A stretch of DNA of 29,156 nt from Burkholderiales bacterium (GTDB lineage: Bacteria; Pseudomonadota; Gammaproteobacteria; Burkholderiales; Burkholderiaceae_F): the NCBI GenBank assembly GCA_021298875.1, contig JAJTHJ010000115.1:1-29156 (forward strand), in the 5' to 3' direction. Each line of letters begins with the position of its first letter. The stretch's first letter is position 1. Shown here one piece after another: positions 8,761 to 17,142 of this stretch. The translations under genes and the position numbers were made by a program. The notes beneath the pieces were generated by a model. The model saw only the letters and a list, made by a program, of their open reading frames with translations, did not search any database and was not told the DNA's origin.

Positions 8761-9343
8761 AGTCCTGCCCCTGCTGATGCTCGGCGCTTTCGTGGCGCTG
8801 TTGCTGATCGGCGTGCCGGTGGCCTACTCGGCCGCGGCGGCCGGCATCGTGTTCGGCTTCATCGGCTTCGGCACGGGGCTGTTCAGCCTGTTGCCGGCGC
8901 GCATCTACGGCGTGGCCACCGACTACTCGCTGCTGGCGCTGCCGATGTTCGTCTTCATGGGCGTGATGCTGGAAAAGTCGCGCCTCGGCCACGACATGCT
9001 CGAAGCCATCGGTCATCTGGCCGGCCGGCTGCCCGGCAGCATGGCGGTGGGGATCATCCTGTTCGGGGTGATCATGGGTGCGACCACCGGCATCGTCGGC
9101 GCGACCATCGTGCTGCTGGGCATGATCGCGCTGCCCACGCTGCTCAAGTACCGCTACGACCACGCGCTGGCCGCCGGCACCATCTACGCCAGCGGCACGC
9201 TGGGTCAGATCATCCCGCCCAGCCTGGTGCTGCTGCTGGCCGAGATCATGAACGAGTCCGTCGGCACGCTGTTCGCCGCCGCGCTGCTGCCCAGCCTGAT
9301 GCTGGCCGGGCTGTACATCGCCTACATCCTGGTGGTGGCCTGA
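8750..9343 (+). pseudogene. dctM: TRAP transporter large permease DctM, N-terminal part (ends at in-frame TGA)
   Basis: This is the first half of the large transport subunit. It holds the canonical DctM blocks GVPVAYSAAAAGIVFGF, YSLLALPMFVFMGVMLEKS, GRLPGSMAVGIILFG, GATTGIVGATIVLLG, and the conserved YASGTLGQIIPPSLVL motif of the translocation path. The ATG at 8750 lies inside the end of dctQ with GGGAGCGG in front, as expected for a coupled operon. Translation stops at TGA 9341-9343, right after LYIAYILVVA. The same frame then continues without shift into the second half (RDPSKAPPIP), where DctM proteins usually have a Trp or similar residue in a cytoplasmic loop. A single G-to-A change from TGG would explain the break. 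Confidence 0.82.
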
Positions 9344-10078
9344 CGCGACCCGTCCAAGGCGCCGCCGATCCCGCAGGCCGAGCGCGATGCCTTGTCGCGC
9401 GGCGCGTTGTGGATACGCCTTCTAAAGGGTGTGGCGCCGGCCCTGCTGCTGGTGCTGGCCGTGCTCGGCTCGATCATAGGCGGCATCGCCGCGCCGACCG
9501 AGGCCGCCGCCATCGGTGCACTGGGCAGCCTGCTGATCGTCGCCGCCAGCCGCCGGCTGAACCTGAAGGTCCTGCGCGAGACGGCGCTCGACACGATGAC
9601 GACCAGCGCGATGATCTTCTTCGTCATCATGACCGCGCAGGCCTTCAGCCTCGCCTTCCGCGGGCTGGGCGGCGAGCGGCTGATCCAGGATCTCTTTGCG
9701 CTGATTCCCGGCGGTACGACCACCGACATCCTGTTCTTCATGGGCGTGCTGTTCCTGGCCGGCATCCTGCTCGAATGGGCGGAGATCAGCTACATCGTGC
9801 TGCCGCTGTTTTTGCCGTACTTCGTCGCCCAGGGCGTGGACATGGTGTGGCTGGCCGCGCTGATCTGCATCATGATGCAGACGTCGTTCTTGACGCCGCC
9901 GGTGGGTTGGTCGCTGTTCTTCTTCCGCAGGGTGGCGCCGGCGGTCGTGCAGACGCGCGAGATCCACCGCGGCGTGTGGCCGTTCATCTGGATGCAGCTG
10001 GGCGCTGTGGTCATCGTGCTGATCTTCCCGGCGATAGCGACCTGGCTGCCAACGGCAATCGGTTGGATGAACCGGTAG
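9344..10078 (+). pseudogene. dctM: TRAP transporter large permease DctM, C-terminal part
   Basis: This is the second half of DctM, in the same frame as the first and separated only by the TGA at 9341-9343. It begins with the loop RDPSKAPPIPQAERDALSRG and continues with membrane blocks VLAVLGSIIGGIAAPTEAAAIGALGSLL, whose core G-x-APTEAAA is the DctM signature. Then come MIFFVIMTAQAFS, LFLAGILLEWAEISYIVLPLFLP and SFLTPPVGWSLFF, the last being the second conserved PP motif. The stop is TAG at 10076-10078. An internal TTG at 9392 could start a 228-residue product, but no ribosome site is evident. Both halves together give about 442 residues, the usual length for DctM. The run is split here only to stay readable; the two halves are one gene. 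Confidence 0.8.
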
Positions 10079-10117
10079 TTGCGCGGCTGGTGGCAGTTCG
10101 GAAGTCGCCGCAAGATT

Positions 10118-11209
10118 TCAGTCGAACACCGGCGACTCCACCCCGAGCACCTTGTGCAGCTTGGGGCTGGTCGTCGTGTATTGCAGATAGACCTTCTTCT
10201 CGGGGAACACGTACTTGGTGGCGCCAAAGGCGGCCAGCGCGGCTTCGTGAAAGCCCGACAGGATCAGCTTCTTCTTGCCCGGGTAGATGTTGATGTCGCC
10301 AACCGCGAAGATGCCCGGTTCGCTGGTCTCGAACTTCTCGGTGTCCACCACGATCTGCTTACGCTCCAGCGCCAGACCCCAATGGGCGATCGGCCCGAGC
10401 TTGGGCGACAAGCCGTAGAACACCAGCAGCGCATCGAGCGGCACACGGCGCGTGACGCCGTCGAGCGCGGTGACGCGCACTTCGGTCAGGCGCCCGTCGG
10501 CTTCTTCGAAGCCGCTGATCTGCCCGACCAGCAACTGCATTTCCGTTTGCTCGCACAACGCCTGCATCTTGGCCACCGACGCCGGCGCGGCGCGGAAGCC
10601 GTCGCGCCGGTGCAGCAGGATCACGCTTTCGGCCTTGCCGACGAGGTTAAGCGCCCAGTCGAGCGCCGAGTCGCCGCCGCCGCAGATCACTAGATTCTTG
10701 CCGTGGAACGCGGTCGGGTCCTTGACGCGATAGAACAGCTGCGTGCCTTCGAACTTGTCGATGCCGGCGACGTTCAGCGTGCGCGGGCGGAAGGCGCCCA
10801 CGCCGGCGGCGATGAACACCGTCTTGGTCAGGAACGTGGTGCCGCGCGCGGTTTCCAGATAGAAGCGGCCGCCGCGACGCTCGATCGTGCTGACTTCCTG
10901 CCCGAGGTGGAACTGCGCGCCGAAGGGCTCGATCTGCTTCAACAGGTTGTCGGTCAGTTCCTGCCCGGTGCATACCGGCACCGCGGGGATGTCGTAAATC
11001 GGCTTGTCCGGGTAGAGCTCCACGCACTGCCCGCCGACATAGGGCAGGGTGTCCACCACGTGCGCCTTGATCTCCAGCAGGCCGAGTTCGAACACCTGAA
11101 ACAGGCCGACCGGGCCGGCGCCGACGATCACGGCGTCGGCTTCGATCGGCGACGGTGGCGTGGCGCTGCCGGGGACGGCAGCGGCGGGCGCGGACGCGAG
11201 GGTATCCAT
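10118..11209 (-). CDS. Ferredoxin/flavodoxin--NADP(+) reductase, thioredoxin-reductase-like type
   Basis: This 363-residue flavoprotein transfers electrons between NADPH and ferredoxin or flavodoxin. The FAD-binding glycine motif GAGPVG is at residues 30-35, followed by the conserved LPYVGGQCVELYPDKPIYDIP block. The NADP-binding motif GGGDSALDWA begins at residue 177. The C-terminal flavin contact GIFAVGDINIYPGKKKLI is typical of the TrxR-like FNR family. The paired Cys-x-x-Cys of true thioredoxin reductases is missing at the NADP domain, which separates it from TrxB. I chose the ATG at 11207-11209 (MDTLASAP) because homology starts just after it; the frame stays open far upstream only because it shadows bepA. 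It follows bepA on the same strand after a 65-bp gap, so they may share a transcript. Confidence 0.9.
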   Translation of the reverse strand: MDTLASAPAAAVPGSATPPSPIEADAVIVGAGPVGLFQVFELGLLEIKAHVVDTLPYVGGQCVELYPDKPIYDIPAVPVCTGQELTDNLLKQIEPFGAQFHLGQEVSTIERRGGRFYLETARGTTFLTKTVFIAAGVGAFRPRTLNVAGIDKFEGTQLFYRVKDPTAFHGKNLVICGGGDSALDWALNLVGKAESVILLHRRDGFRAAPASVAKMQALCEQTEMQLLVGQISGFEEADGRLTEVRVTALDGVTRRVPLDALLVFYGLSPKLGPIAHWGLALERKQIVVDTEKFETSEPGIFAVGDINIYPGKKKLILSGFHEAALAAFGATKYVFPEKKVYLQYTTTSPKLHKVLGVESPVFD

Positions 11210-11274
11210 TGCAAGGGACTGGAGCGGCAAAGCGCGAATTGTCGCCGATCCGCGCGCGGCGCCGCACGGCGGCG

Positions 11275-12828
11275 CTACTGGGGTCGCGACCGGTCGGACC
11301 TCTGCCCGTCGCCGGACGGCGGCACCCGCCCCAGGCGCTCCTGCTCCTCGCGCCACTGCTGCTGCACCTGGCGCCAGCGGGCGTCGATCTCGGACATCGT
11401 GTAGTAGTCGGCATCGGCCGCGGCGCGCGCCCGCGTCAGTTGTTCCAGCGCCGCCGGCGTAACGCCAAGCAGCAGGTAGGCTTCCGCCACCGCTTGGTGG
11501 TGCAGGCTTTTCTTGCCCAGCTCGGCGTAGCTGCGCGCCACCAGGCTGTAAAAGGTCGTGTCGCTCCGGGAGATCGCCAGTTGCTCGCGCATGTACGCGA
11601 CCGCGGCTTCGTGCTGGCCGTCCTGTTGCAGCAGGTCGACGTAGGTGAGCGCGGTCAGTCGCGACAGCGGATAGCGCTGCGTCGCGTCGCGCGCCATCTG
11701 GATGGCAGCGAGCCGCTCTGCCTGGTTGGTGCCGGCGGCCGCGAAGCGCGCTTCGGCCACCAGTTTGTCCAGCATCGGCGCCGACTCGCGGGTGGACTTG
11801 CGCGCAGCCTGCGCCAGCGAGTAGGCCTGCTCCGGCTGGTTCAGCCGCAAGGTGGCCAGCGCCACGCCATAGCGGGTCGCCGTTTCGGACACCGCAGTGC
11901 GGCTGCGCAACTGGCTCTCGAAGTGTTCGCGCGCATCGCGCCAGCCTTGCACCGTGTCGTCCTGCAGTACGCGCAACCTGGCCCGCACCAGATGGAAGTC
12001 GAGGCTGTCGGGCCGCGGCTTGTAGCTCGTGCCCTGGAGGCGGTTCTGCATGTCGGCGATCCGCTCGACGGTCATCGGGTGCGTACGCAGATAAGCGGGT
12101 GCGGCACTCTCGTAGATGCGCGTGCCCTGCTGCAGGCGGGTGAAGAAGTCGGCCATCCCGCGCGGGTCGTAGCCGGCCGCGGTCAGGCTTTGAAAGCCGA
12201 CGCGATCGGCCTCGCGCTCGGCGTCGCGGCTGAAGCTCAGCTGCTGCTGCAAGGCGAGCGACTGCCCGCCGAGAATGGCTGCCTGCGCCAGATCGCCGCT
12301 GGAATTGCCGCCGTAGCGCGAGGCGAGCACGGCCAGCAGCAAAGTGCCGATCGTGATCGCCACCGAGTCCTTCTGGTTGCTCAGCATGCGGGCGATGTGG
12401 CGCTGATCGACGTGGCCGATTTCGTGCGCCAGCACCGAGGCCAGCTCCGACTCGCTCTGCGCGGCGATGATCAAGCCGGTGTGCATGCCGATGAAGCCGC
12501 CCGGCAGGGCAAAGGCGTTCAGCGTCGGATCGCGGATGGCAAAGAAGGTGAAGTCCATGTGCCGCGCCGGGCTGGCCGCCACCAACCGATAGCCGAGGTT
12601 GTTCAGGTACTCGAGCGTGTCCGGGTCGGCCAGGTAGGCTTTGTCGCGCCGGATCTGGCGCATGATCTGCTCGCCCAGCTTGCGTTCGTTGGCGAGCGAC
12701 AGATCGTCGGCCGAGGCATCGCCCAGGGCCGGCAGTTCGATCGGCTGCGCCTGCGCCGCCGGCCCCGCCGGCAGGGTCAGCGCGCAGGCGACCGCGAGGG
12801 TCGGCAGAAGGCGGAGAAGAGGTTTCAC
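11275..12828 (-). CDS. bepA: BepA-like periplasmic M48 metalloprotease with TPR tail
   Basis: This is a zinc metalloprotease/chaperone of the BepA (YfgC) type, which works in the periplasm on outer-membrane protein assembly and LPS transport proteins. A signal peptide covers residues 1-28 (Leu/Ala-rich core, ending AAQAQ). The zinc motif HEIGH is at residues 135-139, and the third ligand is in AEREAD (Glu 204). The conserved region NAFALPGGFIGMHTGLI precedes the active site, as usual. The C-terminal half, from about residue 290, is Ala/Leu-rich helix pairs consistent with TPR repeats. At 517 residues it is slightly longer than the E. coli protein; the extra part is a charged tail. The start codon appears to be GTG (12826-12828). 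It is divergent from moaC across 86 bp, which must hold both promoters. Confidence 0.88.
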   Translation of the reverse strand: MKPLLRLLPTLAVACALTLPAGPAAQAQPIELPALGDASADDLSLANERKLGEQIMRQIRRDKAYLADPDTLEYLNNLGYRLVAASPARHMDFTFFAIRDPTLNAFALPGGFIGMHTGLIIAAQSESELASVLAHEIGHVDQRHIARMLSNQKDSVAITIGTLLLAVLASRYGGNSSGDLAQAAILGGQSLALQQQLSFSRDAEREADRVGFQSLTAAGYDPRGMADFFTRLQQGTRIYESAAPAYLRTHPMTVERIADMQNRLQGTSYKPRPDSLDFHLVRARLRVLQDDTVQGWRDAREHFESQLRSRTAVSETATRYGVALATLRLNQPEQAYSLAQAARKSTRESAPMLDKLVAEARFAAAGTNQAERLAAIQMARDATQRYPLSRLTALTYVDLLQQDGQHEAAVAYMREQLAISRSDTTFYSLVARSYAELGKKSLHHQAVAEAYLLLGVTPAALEQLTRARAAADADYYTMSEIDARWRQVQQQWREEQERLGRVPPSGDGQRSDRSRPQ

Positions 12829-12914
12829 GGCAATGAACGCCGCGCGCGCAGGAGGTTGATTTGTATGATAGCCGCCGTCCCGTCGTTAAAGTTCCGCGCG
12901 CCACACCTCGTTAC

Positions 12915-13391
12915 ATGAGCGAACTCACCCATTTCGACGCCGCCGGCGCCGCGCACATGGTCGATGTCGGCGGCAAGGACGAGACGCGCCGCGTGGCGGT
13001 GGCGAGCGGGCGCATCCGCATGCAGCCGGCCACCCTGGCGCTGATCCGCGCCGGCACGGCCGCCAAGGGTGACGTGCTGGGGGTAGCGCGCATCGCCGCG
13101 ATCCAGGCGGCCAAGAAGACGAGCGAATTGATCCCGCTGTGCCATCCGCTGGCGCTGACGCGGGTGGCGGTGGACTTCGCGCTCATCGATGCCGCGAGCG
13201 CGGTCGAATGCACCGTGCAGGCGGAAACGCTCGGCCGCACCGGGGTGGAGATGGAAGCGCTGACCGCGGTGCAGATCGGCCTGCTGACGATCTACGACAT
13301 GTGCAAGGCGGTGGACCGCGGCATGACGATCGAAGCGGTGCGCCTGCTGGAAAAGCACGGCGGCAAGAGCGGCAGCTTTGTCGCCGGATGA
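12915..13391 (+). CDS. moaC: Cyclic pyranopterin monophosphate synthase MoaC
   Basis: MoaC converts the MoaA product into cyclic pyranopterin monophosphate in molybdenum cofactor synthesis. The 158-residue protein has the expected size and all hallmark blocks: MVDVGGKDETRRVAVA near the N-terminus, then KGDVLGVARIAAIQAAKKT, then ELIPLCHPL, then GRTGVEMEALTAVQIGLLT and YDMCKAVDRGM with the catalytic Lys and Asp. I chose the ATG at 12915 (MSELTHFD) because homologues begin there, although an in-frame ATG at 12861 would add 18 unconserved residues. No strong ribosome site is seen. The stop overlaps the next gene's ATG (ATGA, 13388-13391), so the two are probably translated together, although that neighbour has no known part in cofactor synthesis. 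Confidence 0.93.
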   Translation: MSELTHFDAAGAAHMVDVGGKDETRRVAVASGRIRMQPATLALIRAGTAAKGDVLGVARIAAIQAAKKTSELIPLCHPLALTRVAVDFALIDAASAVECTVQAETLGRTGVEMEALTAVQIGLLTIYDMCKAVDRGMTIEAVRLLEKHGGKSGSFVAG

Positions 13392-14323
13392 CGGCCGGTC
13401 TGCGCGTCTACTCGGCCGAACAGGTACATGCGGCGCTGCCCTGGCCGCAACTCGTTACCGCACTCGAACGGGCCTTTGCCGCGCCGGCCGAGGCGCCGCT
13501 GCGCCACGCGCACGACCTGGGCGGGTGCGACCGGCTGCTGTTGATGCCGGCGTGGAACGCGCAGGCGCTGGGTGTGAAGGTCGTCACCGTGATGCCGGGT
13601 GCTGCCGCGCGCGGCGCGCCCACCGTTGCCGCCACCTATCTGCTGTGCGACCGCGCCACCGGCGTGCCACGCGCGCTGCTCGACGGCGAGGCGCTGACGC
13701 TGCGCCGTACCGCCGCGACCTCGGCGTTGGCCGCGCGGCTGATGGCGCGGACCGAGGCGGCGAGCCTGCTCGTGGTCGGCACCGGGCGGCTGGCACCATA
13801 CATGGCGCGCGCGCACTGCGCGCTGCGCCCGGCGCTACAGCGCGTGCACCTGTGGGGTCGCTCCGCGCCCCGCGCGCAAACGCTGGCGCAGACGCTGCGC
13901 GACGAAGGACTGCCGGTCGAAGCCGCGGCCGATCTCGAAGACGCGGTGCGCGCGGCGGACATCGTGTCTTGTGCCACCACCGCGACCGAGCCGCCGGTGC
14001 ACGGCGCCTGGCTGGCCGAAGGCACCCATCTAGATCTGGTGGGCGGCTTCACGCCGCAGATGCGCGAGGTGGACGACCACGCGGTGACGCGCTCGCGCGT
14101 GGTGGTCGATACCTACGCCGGGGCGCTCGCGGAAGCCGGCGATCTGCTGGGGCCGCTGGCGCGCGGCGCGATCGGTCGCGCGCAGATCGTTGCCGAGCTC
14201 GCCGAACTCGTACGCGGCGAGCGCGCCGGCCGCACGCGGGCGGCGGAGATCACGCTTTTCAAATCGGTCGGCAGCGCGCTCGAAGATCTGGCCGCCGCTG
14301 AACTGGTGGTGTCCACCACGTAA
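13388..14323 (+). CDS. Ornithine cyclodeaminase / delta1-pyrroline-2-carboxylate reductase family protein
   Basis: This 311-residue protein belongs to the OCD/mu-crystallin family, NAD(P)-dependent enzymes that act on ornithine, cyclic imino acids such as pyrroline-2-carboxylate, or related amino acids. Visible family parts are the N-terminal LLLMPAW and GVKVVTVMPG region, LLDGEALTLRRTAATSALAARL, the Rossmann motif LLVVGTGRLAPYMARAH, and the IVSCATTATEPPVHG and LDLVGGFTPQMREVDDHAV blocks. The exact substrate cannot be read from these motifs; relatives in betaproteobacteria are often called delta1-pyrroline-2-carboxylate reductase. The start ATG at 13388 overlaps the moaC stop, which fixes the start better than any ribosome site. 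The downstream gene (GST) is convergent. No defects are seen. Confidence 0.85.
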   Translation: MTAGLRVYSAEQVHAALPWPQLVTALERAFAAPAEAPLRHAHDLGGCDRLLLMPAWNAQALGVKVVTVMPGAAARGAPTVAATYLLCDRATGVPRALLDGEALTLRRTAATSALAARLMARTEAASLLVVGTGRLAPYMARAHCALRPALQRVHLWGRSAPRAQTLAQTLRDEGLPVEAAADLEDAVRAADIVSCATTATEPPVHGAWLAEGTHLDLVGGFTPQMREVDDHAVTRSRVVVDTYAGALAEAGDLLGPLARGAIGRAQIVAELAELVRGERAGRTRAAEITLFKSVGSALEDLAAAELVVSTT

Positions 14324-14324
14324 C

Positions 14325-14435
14325 CCGGATGAAGCGAAGCGGAACCCGGGCGACACGCCCGCTGACGACCGCCAGTTCCCAGATCACCGATCACGGATCA
14401 CCGATCACCGATCACGGATCACCGATCACCAATCA
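14325..14435. repeat. Dispersed repeats: a CCCGGATGAAGCG palindrome and a GATCACC/GATCACG tandem array
   Basis: Two different repeats fill the gap between convergent genes. First, 14325-14350 is an imperfect palindrome (CCCGGATGAAGC ... GGAACCCGGG) of a type widespread in betaproteobacterial intergenic DNA; it could act as a terminator for the gene ending at 14323. Second, 14381-14435 is a tandem array of about seven GATCACC or GATCACG units. The GST stop codon (14433-14435) lies in the last degenerate unit. The same unit recurs at 17790-17871. Confidence 0.8.
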
Positions 14436-15062
14436 ACCCCCCGGCGGCGCGGTCTCTTGAAACGACGCCCGCGCAGCGAGCTTCTCGTACAGCTCGGCGA
14501 GGTTGGGATACTCGCGCCGCCAGTCGATCTGCGGGAAGCGAAAGTCCAGGTAACCGAGCGTGCAGCCGATGGCCACATCGGCCAGCGAATACGCCTGCCC
14601 GTTGCACCAGGGCTTGTCGCCCAAGCCCAGGCTGGCGGCCTTCAACCCCGCGTGAATCTTGCCCAGTTGCCGCTCGATCCACTTGGCCGACTGCTGCTCC
14701 GGCGGGCGCTGCGTCTGCTCCAACCGGACGAGGATCGCCGCGTCCACGATGCCGTCGCCCAGCGCTTCCCAGGTGCGCACCTCGGCGCGCTCGCGCACGT
14801 TGGCGGGGATCAGTTTGGTCACCGGCGTCGCGGTGTCCAGGTACTCGACGATCACGCGCGAGTCGAACAAGGCGCCGCCGTCCTCCATGATGAGGCAGGG
14901 CACCTTGCCGAGCGGGTTCATCTGCTGGATCGCCGAATCCGGCACCCACACGTCTTCGAGTTCGAGCTGGCAGTGGATGCGCTTTTCGGCCATCACAATG
15001 CGCACTTTGCGCACGTAGGGACTGGTGAGCGAGCCGATCAGGCGAAGCGATTTTTTGGACAC
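14433..15062 (-). CDS. Glutathione S-transferase family protein
   Basis: This is a cytosolic GST-type protein with a thioredoxin-fold N-terminal domain and an alpha-helical C-terminal domain. The glutathione-site region is clear: LIGSLTSPYVRKVRIVMAEK at the start (with Ser in the usual catalytic stretch), then NPLGKVPCLIMEDG with the cis-Pro, then ALFDSRVIVEYLD containing the conserved Ser that follows the Glu/Asp. The C-terminal domain has the N-capping motif YSLADVAIGCTLGYLDF. I used the GTG at 15060-15062 (SKKSLRLIGS) because homologues begin close to there. A second GTG at 15113 in the same frame would add 17 residues without similarity, and neither has a good ribosome site. Substrate is unknown; betaproteobacterial relatives are often linked to stress or aromatic metabolism. 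It is divergent from purB. Confidence 0.82.
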   Translation of the reverse strand: MSKKSLRLIGSLTSPYVRKVRIVMAEKRIHCQLELEDVWVPDSAIQQMNPLGKVPCLIMEDGGALFDSRVIVEYLDTATPVTKLIPANVRERAEVRTWEALGDGIVDAAILVRLEQTQRPPEQQSAKWIERQLGKIHAGLKAASLGLGDKPWCNGQAYSLADVAIGCTLGYLDFRFPQIDWRREYPNLAELYEKLAARASFQETAPPGG

Positions 15063-15202
15063 GGCGAGGAGTCGAGCCACCGAAAAAGAGCCGAAACCAG
15101 TATAGCGATGCACGTTCGGTCGGCAGCGCCCGCCGACGCGGCGCGCGCATCGCCAGTGCTAGGCTTGGTGCTACTTCGGTTCGGTCTCATCCAGCAACGT
15201 CC

Positions 15203-16579
15203 ATGCTCGCCGCCGACCTGCCGCTGTCCTCGCTGACGGCGGTTTCTCCTCTCGACGGCCGCTATGCGCGGCAGGCCGCACCGCTGCGCGCGGTGTTCTC
15301 GGAGTTCGCCTTCATGCGTGCGCGCTTGCGGGCGGAGGTCGAGTGGCTGATCGGTTTGTCCACGCTCGGCTTGCCGGAGTTCGCCCCGCTGCCGGCGGTG
15401 GCGCAGGCGCAACTGCGCGCGCTGGCGGCGGACTTCACGCCGGCGGACTGCGAAGAGATCAAGGCGATCGAGCGCGAGACCAATCACGACGTGAAGGCGG
15501 TCGAATACTTCATCCGCCGGCGCACCGCGGCGCTGCCGGAACTGGCCAAGGCGGCGGAGTTCATCCACTTTGCCTGCACCTCGGAAGACATCAACAACGT
15601 CGCGCATGGGCTGATGCTCGCCGACGGCCGCGCCGTGCTGTTGGCGCAGCTGCGGGCGATCCACGCCGAGTTGCGCGCGCTGGCGCACGCCAACGCTGCC
15701 GTGTCGATGCTGGCGCGGACGCATGGGCAGCCCGCCACGCCGACCACCGTGGGCAAGGAGTTCGCCAACGTGGCGGTGCGGTTGGCGCGGGCGATCGAGA
15801 CCATCGAAGCGGTGCCGCTGCCGGCCAAGATGAATGGAGCCGTGGGCAACTACAACGCGCACTTGGCCGCGTACCCGCAAGTGGACTGGGAAGGATTCGC
15901 GCGGCGGCTGGTCGAGGGCTTGGGCCTCGCCTTCAACACGCACACGATCCAGATCGAACCGCACGACGGCATGGCGCAGTTATTCGACGCCATCGCCCGC
16001 GCCAACACGGTCCTACTGGATTTGGATCGCGACCTGTGGGGCTACATCGCGCTCGGCTACTTCAAGCAGAAGCTGCGCGAGGGCGAAGTCGGTTCCTCAA
16101 CGATGCCGCACAAGGTCAACCCGATCGACTTCGAGAATTCCGAGGGCAACTTGGGTTTGGCCAATGCGCTGCTGCGGCATTTGGCGGACAAGCTGCCGGT
16201 GTCGCGCTGGCAGCGCGATCTGACCGACTCCACCGTGCTGCGCAACCTGGGTGTGGCCTTCGGCTACAGCCTGATCGCCTACGAGGCCTGCCTGCGCGGG
16301 CTGGGCAAGTTGGTGGTCAACGAAGAGCGCTTGGCCGCTGATCTGCAAGATGCATGGGAAGTGCTTGCCGAGCCGGTGCAAACGGTGATGCGCCGCTACG
16401 GGCTGCCCGACCCCTACGACCAGCTCAAGCGCTTGACGCGCGGACGTGGCATCACGCGCGAGGCGCTGCGCGAGTTCGTCGCCGCGCTGCCGATCCCGGC
16501 CGAGGCGCGCGATGCGTTGCTGGCCCTGACGCCGGCGAGCTACGTCGGCAAGGCGGCTGAGCTGGCGCGGCGTTGCTGA
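15203..16579 (+). CDS. purB: Adenylosuccinate lyase PurB
   Basis: PurB catalyses two fumarate-releasing steps of purine synthesis: SAICAR to AICAR, and adenylosuccinate to AMP. The 458-residue length matches the E. coli-type enzyme. The fumarase/aspartase superfamily signature SSTMPHKVNPIDFENSEGN, with the mobile catalytic Ser loop, is at 16093-16149. Other conserved blocks are VSPLDGRYA at the N-terminus, ERETNHDVKAVEYF, the TSEDINN motif, and RTHGQPATPTTVGKEFAN with the catalytic His. The ATG at 15203 precedes MLAADLPLSSLTAVSPLDGR; its ribosome site is weak. The gene is divergent from the GST and is followed 46 bp later by cytochrome c', possibly on the same transcript although unrelated in function. 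Confidence 0.97.
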   Translation: MLAADLPLSSLTAVSPLDGRYARQAAPLRAVFSEFAFMRARLRAEVEWLIGLSTLGLPEFAPLPAVAQAQLRALAADFTPADCEEIKAIERETNHDVKAVEYFIRRRTAALPELAKAAEFIHFACTSEDINNVAHGLMLADGRAVLLAQLRAIHAELRALAHANAAVSMLARTHGQPATPTTVGKEFANVAVRLARAIETIEAVPLPAKMNGAVGNYNAHLAAYPQVDWEGFARRLVEGLGLAFNTHTIQIEPHDGMAQLFDAIARANTVLLDLDRDLWGYIALGYFKQKLREGEVGSSTMPHKVNPIDFENSEGNLGLANALLRHLADKLPVSRWQRDLTDSTVLRNLGVAFGYSLIAYEACLRGLGKLVVNEERLAADLQDAWEVLAEPVQTVMRRYGLPDPYDQLKRLTRGRGITREALREFVAALPIPAEARDALLALTPASYVGKAAELARRC

Positions 16580-16625
16580 GATAATCGACCCGCTGTTTTT
16601 CCACCCCTTTCCCAAGGACACGCCA

Positions 16626-17084
16626 ATGCACAAGTTTGTTGCCGCTTTTTCGCTTGCCGCCGCCGCTCTGGCCGCCGCACCCGCCCACGCCCAATTCGCC
16701 AAGGGCGAAGACGCGATCCGCTACCGCCAGTCGGTGTTCGTCATCATGGGCGCGCAGATGGGCCGCATCAACGCCCAGTTGAAGGCCGACAAGCCCAATG
16801 TGGCCTCGATTCAGTCGGCCGCTGCGGTGTTGGCGTCGGTGGCGCCGTTGGCGGGCGAGGGCTTCGTGCCGGGCTCGGAAACCGGCGGCGTGCCGCCGAC
16901 CAAGGCCAAGCCGGAGTTATTCCTCGACGGCCCCAAGGTCGCGGCGCTGTCGAAGAAGATGAACGAAGAGGTGGCCAAGCTCAACGCGGCCGCCAAGGGC
17001 GGCGACGTCAAGGCGATCCAGGCCGCTTTCGGTTCGGTCGGGCAAAGCTGCAAGGCCTGTCACGACGATTACCGCGCCAAGTAA
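16626..17084 (+). CDS. Cytochrome c' (periplasmic c-type haem protein)
   Basis: This 152-residue protein is a class II cytochrome c (cytochrome c'), a soluble four-helix-bundle haem protein of the periplasm whose relatives bind NO and CO. A signal peptide ends at AHA-QF (about residue 22). The single haem motif CKACH is at residues 142-146, near the C-terminus, as required for this class, and the FAKGEDAIRYRQ start of helix 1 is typical. The ribosome site AAGGACA precedes the ATG at 16626. A convergent cytochrome b561-type gene lies 58 bp away beyond a terminator. Cytochrome b561 proteins can be partners for such c-type cytochromes, but the opposite strand means they are not one operon. Confidence 0.92.
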   Translation: MHKFVAAFSLAAAALAAAPAHAQFAKGEDAIRYRQSVFVIMGAQMGRINAQLKADKPNVASIQSAAAVLASVAPLAGEGFVPGSETGGVPPTKAKPELFLDGPKVAALSKKMNEEVAKLNAAAKGGDVKAIQAAFGSVGQSCKACHDDYRAK

Positions 17085-17102
17085 GCGGCGCCGCAGAACA
17101 AC

Positions 17103-17129
17103 CAAAGGGCCGCCCTCGGCGGCCCTTTG
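17103..17129. terminator. Hairpin terminator between convergent genes
   Basis: A perfect 12-bp stem (CAAAGGGCCGCC with GGCGGCCCTTTG) closes on a 3-base loop. It stands 18 bp after the cytochrome c' stop and 13 bp from the stop of the convergent cytochrome b561 gene. The T-tract after it is poor on both strands (GCTTTG on plus, GTTGTT on minus), but the A/T at the stem base partly makes up for this. It probably serves both genes. Confidence 0.75.
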
Positions 17130-17142
17130 CTTTGGGCCGCGG

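Noticed and set aside
10118..12904. Single 928-codon frame through ferredoxin reductase and the protease region
   Set aside because: Only the part after 11209 has family motifs. The upstream part is the Arg/Ala-rich shadow of bepA, which has its own strong frame.
13139..13387. Upstream extension of the ornithine cyclodeaminase-family gene
   Set aside because: It overlaps moaC in another frame and has no family similarity. The ATG at 13388, overlapping the moaC stop, is the better start.
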